From the NCBI RefSeq assembly GCF_052072235.1, contig NZ_CM125436.1:2288001-2352000 (forward strand): 64,000 bases of DNA. Direction: 5' to 3'. Positions 44,646-54,210 of this stretch are shown here, piece by piece. Each line of letters begins with the position of its first letter. Within the stretch, counting starts at the first letter, position 1. The notes beneath the pieces are model-generated. The model ran no database searches and was not told the DNA's origin. It saw only the letters and a list, made by a program, of their open reading frames with translations. Both the position numbers and the translations under genes were made by a program. Source of the stretch: Brevibacillus_D fluminis_A (lineage in GTDB: Bacteria; Bacillota; Bacilli; Brevibacillales; Brevibacillaceae).

Positions 44646-46097
44646 TTGTTCCAGCCCCAAATCTCATTTGCGTTCAGTCCTTATACGGCACTATACGACC
44701 TTATTGTGCCAAAGGATAACATGCTGCGCCAGATTAACGAGCTGGTGGACTTCTCCTTCGTCTACGGCGAATTGAAAGCAAACTATTGTCTGGACAACGG
44801 CCGCAACGCTATCGACCCCTTGCGGATGTTTAAATATTTGCTCCTTAAAGCCATTTTCGAGCTATCGGATGTGGATGTGGTCGAGCGTTCCCGATACGAC
44901 ATGTCGTTCAAATTCTTTCTTCAAATGGCACCGGAAGAGTCTGTCATTGATCCGAGTTCGCTCACCAAGTTCCGCAAGCTACGACTTAAAGACCTGAACT
45001 TACTGGATTTGCTGATTGGCAAGACTGTCGAACTAGCCATTGACCAGGGCATCCTAAAGAGCACGGCTATTATTGTGGACGCGACGCATACGAAGGCCCG
45101 TTACAATCAGAAATCTCCGAGAGAGATCTTGCAAGATCGTTCCCGTAAGTTACGAAAAGCGATTTATTCTGTAGATGAATCTCTGAAAGAGAAACTTCCC
45201 GCCAAGAACGTAGTAGATACGCTTGAAGCGGAGATCGAATATTGTGAGAAACTTGTACAAGCTGTCGAGAAGCAACTTGGACTCGCCCTATTGCCAAAAA
45301 TCACAGAACCGCTGAATCTGCTCAAAGAGACCGTTGAAGATGACGTGGAGCAACTGCGCATCTCGCAAGATCGGGATGCGCGTGTCGGTCACAAGAGCGC
45401 GGACTCGTCGTTCTTTGGCTACAAAACGCACCTCGCAATGACCGAAGAACGAATCGTTACAGCTGCCATTGTCACGACTGGAGAGAAGAACGACGGCAAG
45501 CAGCTACAGACGCTCGTAGAGAAAAGCAAAGCGGCGGGCATGGACGTGAAGACGGTGATTGGCGATACGGCATATTCAGAAAAAGACAACATCGCGTATA
45601 GCAAAAACAATGATATTGAGTTGATTGCGAAGTTGAATCCGCAGATCACCCAAGGCGGACGTAAGAAAGAAGATGAATTCGAGTTTAACAAAGATGCAGG
45701 AATGTACGTATGTAAGGCCGGCCATATGGCGATTCGGAAAGCAAAGCAAGCTAGGAGGAAAGAAGGCGGGAAAAACCAAAGGACAATATACTACTTTGAT
45801 GTAGAAAAGTGCAAGAGTTGCCCCTTTAAGGAAGGGTGTTACAACGGTGGAGCCAGCAAGACGTACGCTGTAACAATGAAGTCGGACGAGCACTCAGAAC
45901 AAGCAGCATTTCAGGAAAGCGAGTACTTTAAAGCCAAGGCGAAAGAACGTTACAAAATTGAAGCAAAGAACAGTGAACTAAAACACCGACACGGGTACGA
46001 CGTAGCGTCGTCCTCGGGTCTGTTAGGGATGCAAATGCAAGGTGCTATGGCGATATTCGCCGTTAATCTGAAGCGAATATTGAAGCTGACAGAGTAA
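44646..46097 (+). CDS. IS1182-family transposase
   Basis: This 483-residue DDE transposase starts at TTG 44646 and has the typical N-terminus (FSPYTALYDLIVPKDNMLRQI), IIVDATHTKARY with the first D, TVIGDTAYSEKDN with the second, and a C-terminal E region KNSELKHRHGYD. Before this is a Cys-rich zinc-binding stretch (CKSCPFKEGC). No frameshift. Confidence 0.92.
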   Translation: MFQPQISFAFSPYTALYDLIVPKDNMLRQINELVDFSFVYGELKANYCLDNGRNAIDPLRMFKYLLLKAIFELSDVDVVERSRYDMSFKFFLQMAPEESVIDPSSLTKFRKLRLKDLNLLDLLIGKTVELAIDQGILKSTAIIVDATHTKARYNQKSPREILQDRSRKLRKAIYSVDESLKEKLPAKNVVDTLEAEIEYCEKLVQAVEKQLGLALLPKITEPLNLLKETVEDDVEQLRISQDRDARVGHKSADSSFFGYKTHLAMTEERIVTAAIVTTGEKNDGKQLQTLVEKSKAAGMDVKTVIGDTAYSEKDNIAYSKNNDIELIAKLNPQITQGGRKKEDEFEFNKDAGMYVCKAGHMAIRKAKQARRKEGGKNQRTIYYFDVEKCKSCPFKEGCYNGGASKTYAVTMKSDEHSEQAAFQESEYFKAKAKERYKIEAKNSELKHRHGYDVASSSGLLGMQMQGAMAIFAVNLKRILKLTE

Positions 46098-46131
46098 ATT
46101 ACGAGGCTAAAACAAGATGAAACAAATGAAA

Positions 46132-46175
46132 AGACGACTATTCATCCAATAAATGGGGGATAGTCGTCTTTTTTG
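46132..46175 (+). terminator. Terminator inside IS, after transposase
   Basis: AAGACGACTAT (46132-46142) pairs with ATAGTCGTCTT (46161-46171), then a T-run. Confidence 0.75.
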
Positions 46176-46303
46176 TTCAATCGCTTTTTCGTACTTCGAA
46201 AAAGCGTAAGTTTTTCAGTGGCCTCAAAAAAATAGCCAGGGGCTGTTCTCCGAAAACTTGTATGAGATATCGGCAAGAGGGGCAATCGCTTGACCCTATT
46301 CGC

Positions 46304-47395
46304 TTACTGCTTCACTTCCGACCAAATCCGGTCATAGATTTTCGTCACATCGCCAAGGAATTGCAGATGCTCGCCTTTTTGCAGCGCTTCCTTCGGCGGG
46401 TAAACGGCGATGTCTTCCGTTACAGCCTTGTCGATCAGCTTCAACGCTTCCTGATTCGGATTGGCGTACGGGAAGTCTTTGGAGATTTCCGCACTGATTT
46501 CCGGCTGCAACAGAAAATTGATGAACGCCTCGGCTGTTTTCTTGTGAGGGGCGTCTTTCGGAATGACAAAATTATCTTGCCACAAGTACAAGCCCTCTTC
46601 CGGCAAAACATAGTGGATGGCCGGATTTTCCTTGCGCGCCAGAGCCGCTTCCGCACCCCAGACGAAACCGATGGATGCCTCGCCGTTGATCAGCATCGTT
46701 TTGGGGCTGTCGCTGTCAAACGCTTTGATGTTGGGCAGCAGCTTTTTCAGTTCGTCCTTTGCCTGCTGCAAGATTTTCTCGTCTTTTTCATTAAGCGAAT
46801 AGCCCATTTTCTTCAGCGTAATGCCGATGATCGCCCGCTGGTCATCCAACACGACCATGGAGTTTTTATATTTCGGATTCCATAAATCTTTGTATCCCGT
46901 AATCTTGTCTTTGATTTTGTCGGTATTGACGGCGATGATCGCGTCCCCCCACATGTAAGGGATGGAAAATTTGTTGCCTGGGTCAAAAGAGAGGTTTTTG
47001 AAATCGTCCCGGATGTTCTTGAAGTTCGGAATATTCTCATAATTGATCTCCTGAATCACGCCGAGATTCCGCATCATCTCAACCATGTACTCCGATGCGA
47101 CAGACAGGTCATACCCGGACGAACCGACACTTAGTTTCGCCAGCATTTCTTCATTGGACGAATAGGTGCTGTAGTTCACTTTGACGCCGTATTGCTGCTC
47201 GAACTTGTCAATGATGGATTGCGGCAAGTATTCGGTCCAGTTGAACACATTCAGCTCCGCATCCAGCTTTTCCCCTTGGTTTGCGGCGGGAGGATTGCCT
47301 GCCGCCTCCTGGCTCGTGCTGCAGCCTGCAAGCAAGCTCCCCGTCGCCAGCACCGCCGTGACCGAACCTACCAGCCATGTTCTCCATTTTCTCAT
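46304..47395 (-). CDS. PotD-like spermidine/putrescine-binding lipoprotein, orphan
   Basis: This 363-residue periplasmic-binding lipoprotein has lipobox LLAGC (C25) and begins its mature domain with LNVFNWTEYLPQSIIDKFEQ, as in PotD. Polyamine-site residues such as W in NWTEY and YMWGDA are present. There is no potABC next to it, so its transporter is elsewhere or lost. ATG 47395 follows GGGGGGC; upstream in-frame starts are in the promoter region. It is divergent from the dipeptide operon. Confidence 0.88.
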   Translation of the reverse strand: MRKWRTWLVGSVTAVLATGSLLAGCSTSQEAAGNPPAANQGEKLDAELNVFNWTEYLPQSIIDKFEQQYGVKVNYSTYSSNEEMLAKLSVGSSGYDLSVASEYMVEMMRNLGVIQEINYENIPNFKNIRDDFKNLSFDPGNKFSIPYMWGDAIIAVNTDKIKDKITGYKDLWNPKYKNSMVVLDDQRAIIGITLKKMGYSLNEKDEKILQQAKDELKKLLPNIKAFDSDSPKTMLINGEASIGFVWGAEAALARKENPAIHYVLPEEGLYLWQDNFVIPKDAPHKKTAEAFINFLLQPEISAEISKDFPYANPNQEALKLIDKAVTEDIAVYPPKEALQKGEHLQFLGDVTKIYDRIWSEVKQ

Positions 47396-47515
47396 CTTTT
47401 GCCCCCCGTTCATGCTTGTTGGTGCATTTGTTGAGACGCTTTTGCTGACAAAATCGCAATGCAAGTACGTCCATTTTACCATAACACCAGCACGAAATAC
47501 CCAATTTTTGGAGAC

Positions 47516-47530
47516 AATTTTCCGGAAAAA
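47516..47530. promoter_or_regulatory. CodY-box-like site between potD-like gene and dpp operon
   Basis: AATTTTCCGGAAAAA matches 11 of 15 positions of the CodY consensus AATTTTCWGAAAATT. CodY represses dpp in B. subtilis when amino acids are plentiful, so the place is sensible; the match itself is moderate. Confidence 0.4.
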
Positions 47531-47680
47531 CAAGGATGCAGGAGCGCGATTTTTCGGACAGCCATTGAAATTTTGCATAAGGGCTATAAAGAATTTCAAT
47601 TGGTGTCGATTTCCTTCCATCCACTATTATAAATAGGCAGAATATTTACAATAGTAAAGACGATGATAAGGGAGGGCGCA

Positions 47681-49300
47681 ATGAAACACACAAAACGAAT
47701 CGTCAAAAACGGGCTCATGAGTCTCATTGCTGTACTTTTTGCTGTGGGGACCGTTGCCTGTTCATCCGCGCCGGAAAGTGCGCCGGCTGCAAACAATGCC
47801 CAAGCGGGAGATTCGCAAGCTGCTGCCAGCGGTTCCGGAGGAGAAACGCCCAAGCCTGGTGGCGTCTTGAAGCTGGCTCGGGCGCAAGATGTATCGAATT
47901 TGGACCCCATCGTTCCGGGAGATAACATGTCGATTTGGACGCTGTTGCTGATGTACGATCAGTTGGTTCGCGTTTCGCCAGACGGAAATGGGATTGAACC
48001 GGCGCTGGCGACGGAATGGAAAGTCTCCGACGATGGCAAAACCTACACCTTTACGCTGCGCAAAGGCGTCAAATTCCACGATGGCTCGCCGATGACGGCA
48101 GCGGATGTCAAATTTTCGCTTGATCGGGCGCGCGGCAAGGAGTCGAGCTGGAGCTGGATCTACACGGGAATCGATTCGGTAGAGGCTACTGCGGATGATG
48201 TCGTGACGATCAAGACGAAAACGCCGTATGCGCCGTTGCTTTCGTCCCTGGCGTTGTTCAGCAGTTCCATCGTATCCGAGAAGGCCGTGAAGGAGAAAGG
48301 CAAGGATTACCTCAGCAGCAACGAGATGGGCACGGGTCCGTTCCGTTTGGCGGAATGGCAGCGCGGGCAAAAGGTGGCGTTGGCGAAAAATCCGGATTAT
48401 TGGCAGCAAGGCAAGCCGTATTTGGACGGGGTCGAGCTGGTGCAAGTGCCGGAAGATACGACGCGGATGCTGCAATTGCGCGCAGGTGAAATCGATATTG
48501 CGTCAAACGTCCCGTTCAACTCGCTCGAAGAGCTGAAAACAGATCCGAACCTGAATGTCATGGCAGTCCAGCAATCGCGAATCGATGTGCTGACGATCAA
48601 TAATACGCGCGAGCCGTTCCAGGATGTGAAGGTACGCCAGGCGATCAACTATGCGATCGACAAAGATGCGATCATCAAGACGGTACTGCTGGGGAATGGC
48701 GAGATGGCCACATCCTATTTGCCAAAAATGAAATTTTTCAACGACCAGCTCAAAGGGTACAAATACGATCTGGACAAAGCCAAGCAGCTGATGGCGGAAT
48801 CGTCGAAACCGCATGGGTTCAAAACGAGTTTGCTGATCAGCTCCGGCAACGAGACGGAGCGCCAAATCGGCGTCATCGTCAAGGAGCAGCTTGCCGCGAT
48901 CGGGATCGATCTCGACATCCAGCTGATGGAGCCAGGTGCGGCGGATGAGGCGATCAATGCGATGAAGTACGATTTGGCGTCTACCTACTTCACGACAGAC
49001 ATCATCGACCCGGATGAATTGACCAGCTTTGAGGTCGTTTCCACTGGCGGCACGAATTCGTACCACACCGGCTATAAAAACCCGAAAGTGGACGAGCTGT
49101 CCGACAAGGCGCGCGGGGAGCTGGATGAAGCAAAACGCAAAGACATGTATTTTGAAATTCAACGGCTCGTCAGCGAAGATGCGCCTTTTGTTTTCCTGTA
49201 CTATAAACCGGCAACGTATGCCGTGCAGAGCTATGTAAAAGGTTTTCAGGTCATGTCCACAGGCAATTACCGCCTTGAGGACGTATGGCTGACCAAGTAA
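47681..49300 (+). CDS. dppE: Dipeptide/oligopeptide-binding lipoprotein
   Basis: This 539-residue SBP family 5 lipoprotein has lipobox GTVAC (C27), a Ser/Ala-rich linker and the core motif TFTLRKGVKFHDGSPMTAADVKFSL (in part). It delivers peptides to the permeases encoded next. GGGAGGGC precedes ATG 47681. It heads the operon dppE-B-C-A-D-F. Confidence 0.9.
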   Translation: MKHTKRIVKNGLMSLIAVLFAVGTVACSSAPESAPAANNAQAGDSQAAASGSGGETPKPGGVLKLARAQDVSNLDPIVPGDNMSIWTLLLMYDQLVRVSPDGNGIEPALATEWKVSDDGKTYTFTLRKGVKFHDGSPMTAADVKFSLDRARGKESSWSWIYTGIDSVEATADDVVTIKTKTPYAPLLSSLALFSSSIVSEKAVKEKGKDYLSSNEMGTGPFRLAEWQRGQKVALAKNPDYWQQGKPYLDGVELVQVPEDTTRMLQLRAGEIDIASNVPFNSLEELKTDPNLNVMAVQQSRIDVLTINNTREPFQDVKVRQAINYAIDKDAIIKTVLLGNGEMATSYLPKMKFFNDQLKGYKYDLDKAKQLMAESSKPHGFKTSLLISSGNETERQIGVIVKEQLAAIGIDLDIQLMEPGAADEAINAMKYDLASTYFTTDIIDPDELTSFEVVSTGGTNSYHTGYKNPKVDELSDKARGELDEAKRKDMYFEIQRLVSEDAPFVFLYYKPATYAVQSYVKGFQVMSTGNYRLEDVWLTK

Positions 49301-49333
49301 AGAAGGTGATGCAGCATCGTACGCCTACACTTT

Positions 49334-50257
49334 GTGCTCCAACGTCTGATCCAGCTCATTCCGGTCATTTTCGGCATATCGGTCGTTTCGTTTCTCATCA
49401 TCCATCTGATTCCCGGGGACCCTGCCACGATCATGCTCGGTCCCCGGGCAACACCGGAAACGGTGCGGCAGCTGACCGTACAAATGGGGTTGGACAAGCC
49501 GCTGTATGATCAATATCTCATTTTTATTCAAAATTTGTTCCAAGGTGAATTGGGGAATTCGATCCTGATGAAGCAATCGGTCAACAAGCTGATTGGCGAG
49601 CGGCTGGGCACGACATTTTTCCTGGTGATTTACGCTTCCTTGCTCAGCCTTTTGATCAGCATCCCGCTCGCATTATGGTCTGCGATGAAAAAAGGCTCGC
49701 TGATTGACGGCGGGTTCCGTGCCATTTCGATCGTCGGTCTGGCGATGCCATCCTTTTGGATCGGGATTCTCCTCATGCTGCTGCTGAGCATCAAGCTGAA
49801 GCTGTTTCCGGTATCGGGCTACGGCAAAAATTTTGGGGGCCACATCTACTATTTGTTTTTGCCGGCCTTGACGATTACCTTCGGCCTGGCGCCGGTGCTG
49901 ATGCGGCCGCTGCGCAGCAAAATCATCAGCGTCTTTTCCTCCGAGTACATCGAAGCAGCGCGGGCGAGAGGGCTGAAGGAGCGAGCGGTTGTCATCAAAC
50001 ACGTCCTGCGCAATGCAATCAATGGCACGATTACCATTCTCGGCGTGAATATCGGCTGGCTGCTCGGTGGTTCCGTCGTCATTGAAACCGTCTTCTCCGT
50101 ACCGGGTTTGGGACAGCTTTTGATCAATTCGATCCTGGCCAGGGACTATCCGGTCATTCAGGGGCTGGTGCTCGTATTCGCGATATTGGTCGTTGCGGTC
50201 AATTTGCTGACGGACCTGTGCTACACGATACTCGATCCGCGCGTCGATCTGGAATAG
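49334..50257 (+). CDS. dppB: Dipeptide ABC permease, DppB type
   Basis: This 307-residue inner-membrane permease with six helices has the EAA loop EYIEAARARGLKERAVVIKH and VFSVPGLGQLL. The start is odd: GTG 49334 has no close ribosome site, while GAAGGTGAT at 49303-49310 fits better with a non-standard ATC at 49316, which would give IVRLHFVLQRL, like usual DppB N-termini. Confidence 0.9.
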   Translation: MLQRLIQLIPVIFGISVVSFLIIHLIPGDPATIMLGPRATPETVRQLTVQMGLDKPLYDQYLIFIQNLFQGELGNSILMKQSVNKLIGERLGTTFFLVIYASLLSLLISIPLALWSAMKKGSLIDGGFRAISIVGLAMPSFWIGILLMLLLSIKLKLFPVSGYGKNFGGHIYYLFLPALTITFGLAPVLMRPLRSKIISVFSSEYIEAARARGLKERAVVIKHVLRNAINGTITILGVNIGWLLGGSVVIETVFSVPGLGQLLINSILARDYPVIQGLVLVFAILVVAVNLLTDLCYTILDPRVDLE

Positions 50258-50266
50258 GGGGAGAAC

Positions 50267-51136
50267 ATGGCACAAGTACAGCATACGGCATCCAAAACAC
50301 CAATCAGGACGATCCGCCCGCGGTTTTTTTCCCGCATACCGGTCAACGCCAAGATCGCATGGGGGCTTGCGGTGGTATGTTTCGTCATCGTGCTGTCCAT
50401 CTGCGCGCCATGGCTGTCGCCCTATGACCCGAACGCCAACGACCTGGCCAACGCGCTGCAAAAACCGGGCGCTGCCCATTGGTTCGGCACAGACAATTTC
50501 GGCCGCGATATTTTTACCCGCATGCTGTATGCCGGCCGGGTCGATCTGCAAATCGGGGTGATCGCGGTGATTGTCCCTTTTCTTACCGGTACGCTGATCG
50601 GGCTTTTATCCGGTTATTTTGGCGGTTGGTTCAATACGGTGATGATGCGGCTGGTCGATGTCGTCATCAGCTTTCCATTCATGGTGCTGATCATCGCCAT
50701 CATTTCCATTCTCGGACCGGGCTTGATGAATATGTATATCGCCATTTTTATTGTCGGCTGGAGCGCCTATGCGCGGATCGTGCGCGGCGAGGTGCTGGTG
50801 GTCAAGCAGCAGGAGTACATTTTGGCGGCCAGAAGCATCGGATACGGCCATGGGCGGATCATGCTGCGCCACATTTTGCCGAACGTGATCTCGTCTGCGA
50901 TCGTGTTTGCGATGTCCGACGTCGTGCTGTGCATCTTGCTCGGCGCATCGCTCAGCTTCCTGGGATTGGGCGTTCAGCCGCCTGCCGCAGAATGGGGCTC
51001 GATGATCTCCGAGGGGCGCAATTACATCATCAATGCATGGTGGATGGCTACTTTCCCGGGTCTGGCGATCGTGGTGACCGGGCTTGGCTTCAGTTTGCTC
51101 GGTGATGGCTTGGCAGAAAAAATCGAACAGCACTAA
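50267..51136 (+). CDS. dppC: Dipeptide ABC permease, DppC type
   Basis: This 289-residue permease with six helices has HWFGTDNFGRDIFTRMLYAGR and the EAA loop EYILAARSIGYGHGRIMLRH. It pairs with DppB to form the channel. GGGGGAG precedes the ATG, 9 bp after dppB. Confidence 0.92.
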   Translation: MAQVQHTASKTPIRTIRPRFFSRIPVNAKIAWGLAVVCFVIVLSICAPWLSPYDPNANDLANALQKPGAAHWFGTDNFGRDIFTRMLYAGRVDLQIGVIAVIVPFLTGTLIGLLSGYFGGWFNTVMMRLVDVVISFPFMVLIIAIISILGPGLMNMYIAIFIVGWSAYARIVRGEVLVVKQQEYILAARSIGYGHGRIMLRHILPNVISSAIVFAMSDVVLCILLGASLSFLGLGVQPPAAEWGSMISEGRNYIINAWWMATFPGLAIVVTGLGFSLLGDGLAEKIEQH

Positions 51137-51159
51137 CTTTTTTGATGGAGGGGAACACG

Positions 51160-51972
51160 GTGAAAGTTTTTATTTCAGTCGATATGGAAGGCATTTCCGG
51201 CGTCATTGACGACGACGATGTGGATGTCGGCAAAAAAAATTACGAGTATTTTCGCAAGCTGCTGACGCAAGATTTGAACGCAGCGATCGCGGGTGCGCTT
51301 GATGCCGGAGCGACGGAGATCCTCGTCAACGATTCGCACGATACGATGAAAAATGTGCTCTGGGATGACCTGAATCCAAAAGCGGAATTGATCAGCGGCT
51401 TCAAAAAGCCGATGCTGATGGTCGAAGGGCTTGACGACTCGTTTGCCGCAGCTTTCTTTATCGGGTACCACGGCAAGGCGGGGACGAAAGACGGGATTTT
51501 GAATCATACGCTGAGCGGACGGATTCAGCGGCTGTTCCTGAATGGCGAGGAAGTGGGCGAGGCCGGTTTGAATGCCGCCGCCGCTGCAGCCTTTGGCGTT
51601 CCGGTCGTTTTGGTCACTGGCGATACGCAGACGGCGGCGGAGGTGGAAAAAGACATTCCGGGCGTCTACACGGTGGCCGTCAAAGAAGGGAAAGGCATTC
51701 ATACCGGGCGCTGCCTGCACCCAAGCGTCACGCGGGAGATGATTCGGGCAAAGGCGAAGGAAGCGGTCGAAAATCACAAAAACGTCCAGCCGCTGCCGAA
51801 ATTGGCATCGTACACGCTCGATCTGGAGTTCAAGTCGACCAACAGCGCCAAGCTCGTCAGCTACATGCCGGGCGTCGAGCTGATCGACGGCAGAACCGTC
51901 CGCTACCAAACCGATGACATGCGTAAAATGATGCCGGTCCTGTTAGCGATGCTGCTCTTGTCAGCAAGCTGA
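51160..51972 (+). CDS. dppA: D-aminopeptidase DppA
   Basis: This 270-residue zinc peptidase removes D-amino acids from the N-terminus of peptides, for example D-Ala-peptides from peptidoglycan turnover. Zinc ligands are D8 and E10 (VDMEG), H60 (NDSHD), H104 (GYHGKAG) with LNHTLSG and VGEAG further on, matching B. subtilis DppA. GTG 51160 after GGAGGGG is chosen. Presence in the operon suggests import of wall peptides. Confidence 0.92.
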   Translation: MKVFISVDMEGISGVIDDDDVDVGKKNYEYFRKLLTQDLNAAIAGALDAGATEILVNDSHDTMKNVLWDDLNPKAELISGFKKPMLMVEGLDDSFAAAFFIGYHGKAGTKDGILNHTLSGRIQRLFLNGEEVGEAGLNAAAAAAFGVPVVLVTGDTQTAAEVEKDIPGVYTVAVKEGKGIHTGRCLHPSVTREMIRAKAKEAVENHKNVQPLPKLASYTLDLEFKSTNSAKLVSYMPGVELIDGRTVRYQTDDMRKMMPVLLAMLLLSAS

Positions 51973-52012
51973 CCGGCTGACATGGCCCGAATGGAACAGG
52001 GGGAGGATCGCG

Positions 52013-52996
52013 TTGAGGCCATTGCTGGAAGTCGAGAACCTGGAAGTCATTCTCGAAACGAAGGCACGCACCGTGCATGCCGTACATGATGTCACGTTTC
52101 ATATCAACCATGGTGAAACGGTCGGACTTGTCGGAGAAAGCGGCAGCGGCAAAAGCATCACCTGCCGCTCCATCCTGCAGCTGCTGCCGTCACCACAAGG
52201 AAAAGTAACAAAAGGAGCCATCCGGTTTGAAGGAAACGAGCTGCTGCGCTATTCGAAAAAGCAGATGCAGCAAATCCGCGGCCAAAAGATCGGCATGGTG
52301 ATGCAGGACCCGATGAGTTCGCTTGATCCGGTGTACCGGATCGGCGATCAGATTGTCGAAACGTTGCGGACCCATCGAGCGATGAGTAAAAAAGAGGCAT
52401 GGAACAAGGCGATTGAATTGCTCCGATTGGTAGGAATTTCTTCACCGGAACGGCGCATCTACCATTACCCGCACCAGATGAGCGGCGGGATGCGACAACG
52501 GGTGATGATTGCGCTGGCGATCTGCTGCGATCCGCAGCTGTTGCTGGCTGATGAACCGACGACAGCGCTCGATGTGACTGTTCAGGAACAGGTGCTGACG
52601 CTAATGAAAGAACTTCAACAACGCCTGGGGATGGGGATTTTGATCGTGACCCACAATCTTGGTGTCGTTGCCCAGATGTGTGACCGCGTCGTCGTCTTGT
52701 ATGCGGGAAAAGTAATGGAAACAGCCGTGACGGCTGACTTGTTCCGCAAGCCGCGCCACGCCTATACGGTAGGGCTGATTCGATCCGTGCCGCGAATCGA
52801 GTCGGACGAAAAGCTCCAGGGAATCCCGGGTTCCTTGCCAGATATGTCGCAACCGCTGGAAGGGTGTCCGTTCCATGCCCGCTGCTCGCTGGCCACGGTG
52901 GAATGCACCAAACAGGAGCATACGCAATTGCGGGAGATCGCCCCAGGGCATTGGTCGGCATGTTATTGGCACGAAAGGGTGTGCGCACAGACATGA
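52013..52996 (+). CDS. dppD: Dipeptide ABC ATPase, DppD type
   Basis: This 327-residue ATPase has GESGSGKS, MSGGMRQRVMIA, LLADEPTTALDVT, and a C-terminal Cys cluster (C-P-F-H-A-R-C and later C residues) of the oligopeptide ATPase family, which may bind an Fe-S cluster. TTG 52013 is the start, after GGGAGG. Its stop overlaps the next start. Confidence 0.92.
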   Translation: MRPLLEVENLEVILETKARTVHAVHDVTFHINHGETVGLVGESGSGKSITCRSILQLLPSPQGKVTKGAIRFEGNELLRYSKKQMQQIRGQKIGMVMQDPMSSLDPVYRIGDQIVETLRTHRAMSKKEAWNKAIELLRLVGISSPERRIYHYPHQMSGGMRQRVMIALAICCDPQLLLADEPTTALDVTVQEQVLTLMKELQQRLGMGILIVTHNLGVVAQMCDRVVVLYAGKVMETAVTADLFRKPRHAYTVGLIRSVPRIESDEKLQGIPGSLPDMSQPLEGCPFHARCSLATVECTKQEHTQLREIAPGHWSACYWHERVCAQT

Positions 52997-53997
52997 CGAC
53001 AATTTTACAAGTGGAACGTCTGCGCAAGGAATTCCGCAAAAAAAGCGGTTTGCTGGATAAATGGTTCAAGCACAGTGGCACGGTGCTGTATGCGGTGGAT
53101 GGGGTCACCTTTTCGCTGGAAGCGGGGGAGACATTGGGGCTCGTCGGGGAGAGCGGCTGCGGAAAAAGCACGGTCAGCCGCACGCTCATGCGGCTGTATG
53201 AACCGACAGATGGGACCATCACCTTTTTGGGGCAAGACATCACGCGAAGCGATGAAAAAGCGCTGCGAAAAGTACGCAAAAACATGCAGATGGTGTTTCA
53301 AGACCCGTACTCATCGCTCAACCCGCGCATGACGGTACGAGAGATGCTCGCAGAGACGATCCGCTTCCACCAACTATGCAGCAACGAGCAGGAACAAAAC
53401 GAATACATCGACTTTTTGCTGGAGCGGGTCGGCTTGCATGCCAAAGATGCGGACAAGTACCCGAAAGCCTTCAGCGGCGGGCAGAGGCAGCGAATCGGGA
53501 TCGCCCGTGCGATCGCCGTCAAGCCCAAGCTGTTGATTGCCGACGAGCCGGTCAGTGCGCTTGACGTATCGGTTCAGGCCCATATCTTGAACCTGCTGGA
53601 AGAGTTGAAGAAAGAGTTCGCGCTCTCGCTCATCTTCATTTCCCACGATCTCTCGGTGGTGAAATACATTTCGGATCGCGTTGCGGTGATGTATTTGGGG
53701 CGGATTGTGGAGATCGGTACGACAGAAGAAATTTTCCGGCGGCCTGCCCATCCGTATACGCAAGCACTGCTTTCCGCTGTGCCACGGCTGGACCAAATCA
53801 GGCAAGAGTCGATCGGTCTTGCAGGCGATCCGCCCAGTCCCTATATGCAGCATGCCGGTTGCCCGTTTGTGACCCGCTGTCCCAAGCGGATGCAGCGCTG
53901 CGAAACCGAATCGCCCCCGGTTTATGAAGCAGGGGAGACACATCGGGTAAGCTGTCATCTTATGGCTGATCAAGGCTGCCAACCTTCATTTTCCTGA
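52993..53997 (+). CDS. dppF: Dipeptide ABC ATPase, DppF type
   Basis: This 334-residue ATPase has GESGCGKST, FSGGQRQRIGIARA, LLIADEPVSALDVS and the C-terminal CPFVTRCPKRMQRC cluster. ATG 52993 overlaps the dppD stop (ATGA). A longer upstream reading from 52864 overlaps dppD and is rejected. It completes the transporter. Confidence 0.92.
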   Translation: MTTILQVERLRKEFRKKSGLLDKWFKHSGTVLYAVDGVTFSLEAGETLGLVGESGCGKSTVSRTLMRLYEPTDGTITFLGQDITRSDEKALRKVRKNMQMVFQDPYSSLNPRMTVREMLAETIRFHQLCSNEQEQNEYIDFLLERVGLHAKDADKYPKAFSGGQRQRIGIARAIAVKPKLLIADEPVSALDVSVQAHILNLLEELKKEFALSLIFISHDLSVVKYISDRVAVMYLGRIVEIGTTEEIFRRPAHPYTQALLSAVPRLDQIRQESIGLAGDPPSPYMQHAGCPFVTRCPKRMQRCETESPPVYEAGETHRVSCHLMADQGCQPSFS

Positions 53998-54037
53998 CAG
54001 ATCGTACAGGTGCCAAGCGCAACATCGAACACAAGCG

Positions 54038-54069
54038 AAAGGACCGGAATCATCAACCGGTCCTTTTTT
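54038..54069 (+). terminator. Terminator of the dpp operon
   Basis: AAAGGACCGG (54038-54047) pairs with CCGGTCCTTT (54057-54066), T-run to 54069. Confidence 0.85.
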
Positions 54070-54210
54070 GTTCGGGCGTGCCTGCATTCGTTTTTCCAGG
54101 GGAAAGACCGCAATGCAAAAGAAATATAGTCTTCCTGACTATGCTATGATGTGGTCATGGGTGAGAAGCAGAGGAAAAACGGATGGATCGGAAAGGTGGA
54201 ATCGCAAACG

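Larger units (their letters stand above)
44531..46225 (+). mobile_element. IS1182-family insertion sequence, complete
   Basis: Perfect 15-bp terminal inverted repeats, GAGGCCACTGAAAAA (44531-44545) and TTTTTCAGTGGCCTC (46211-46225), bound 1695 bp with one transposase gene. Direct 9-bp repeats AAAAAAATA (44522-44530 and 46226-46234) flank it as target duplication. The element seems intact and recent. Confidence 0.9.
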
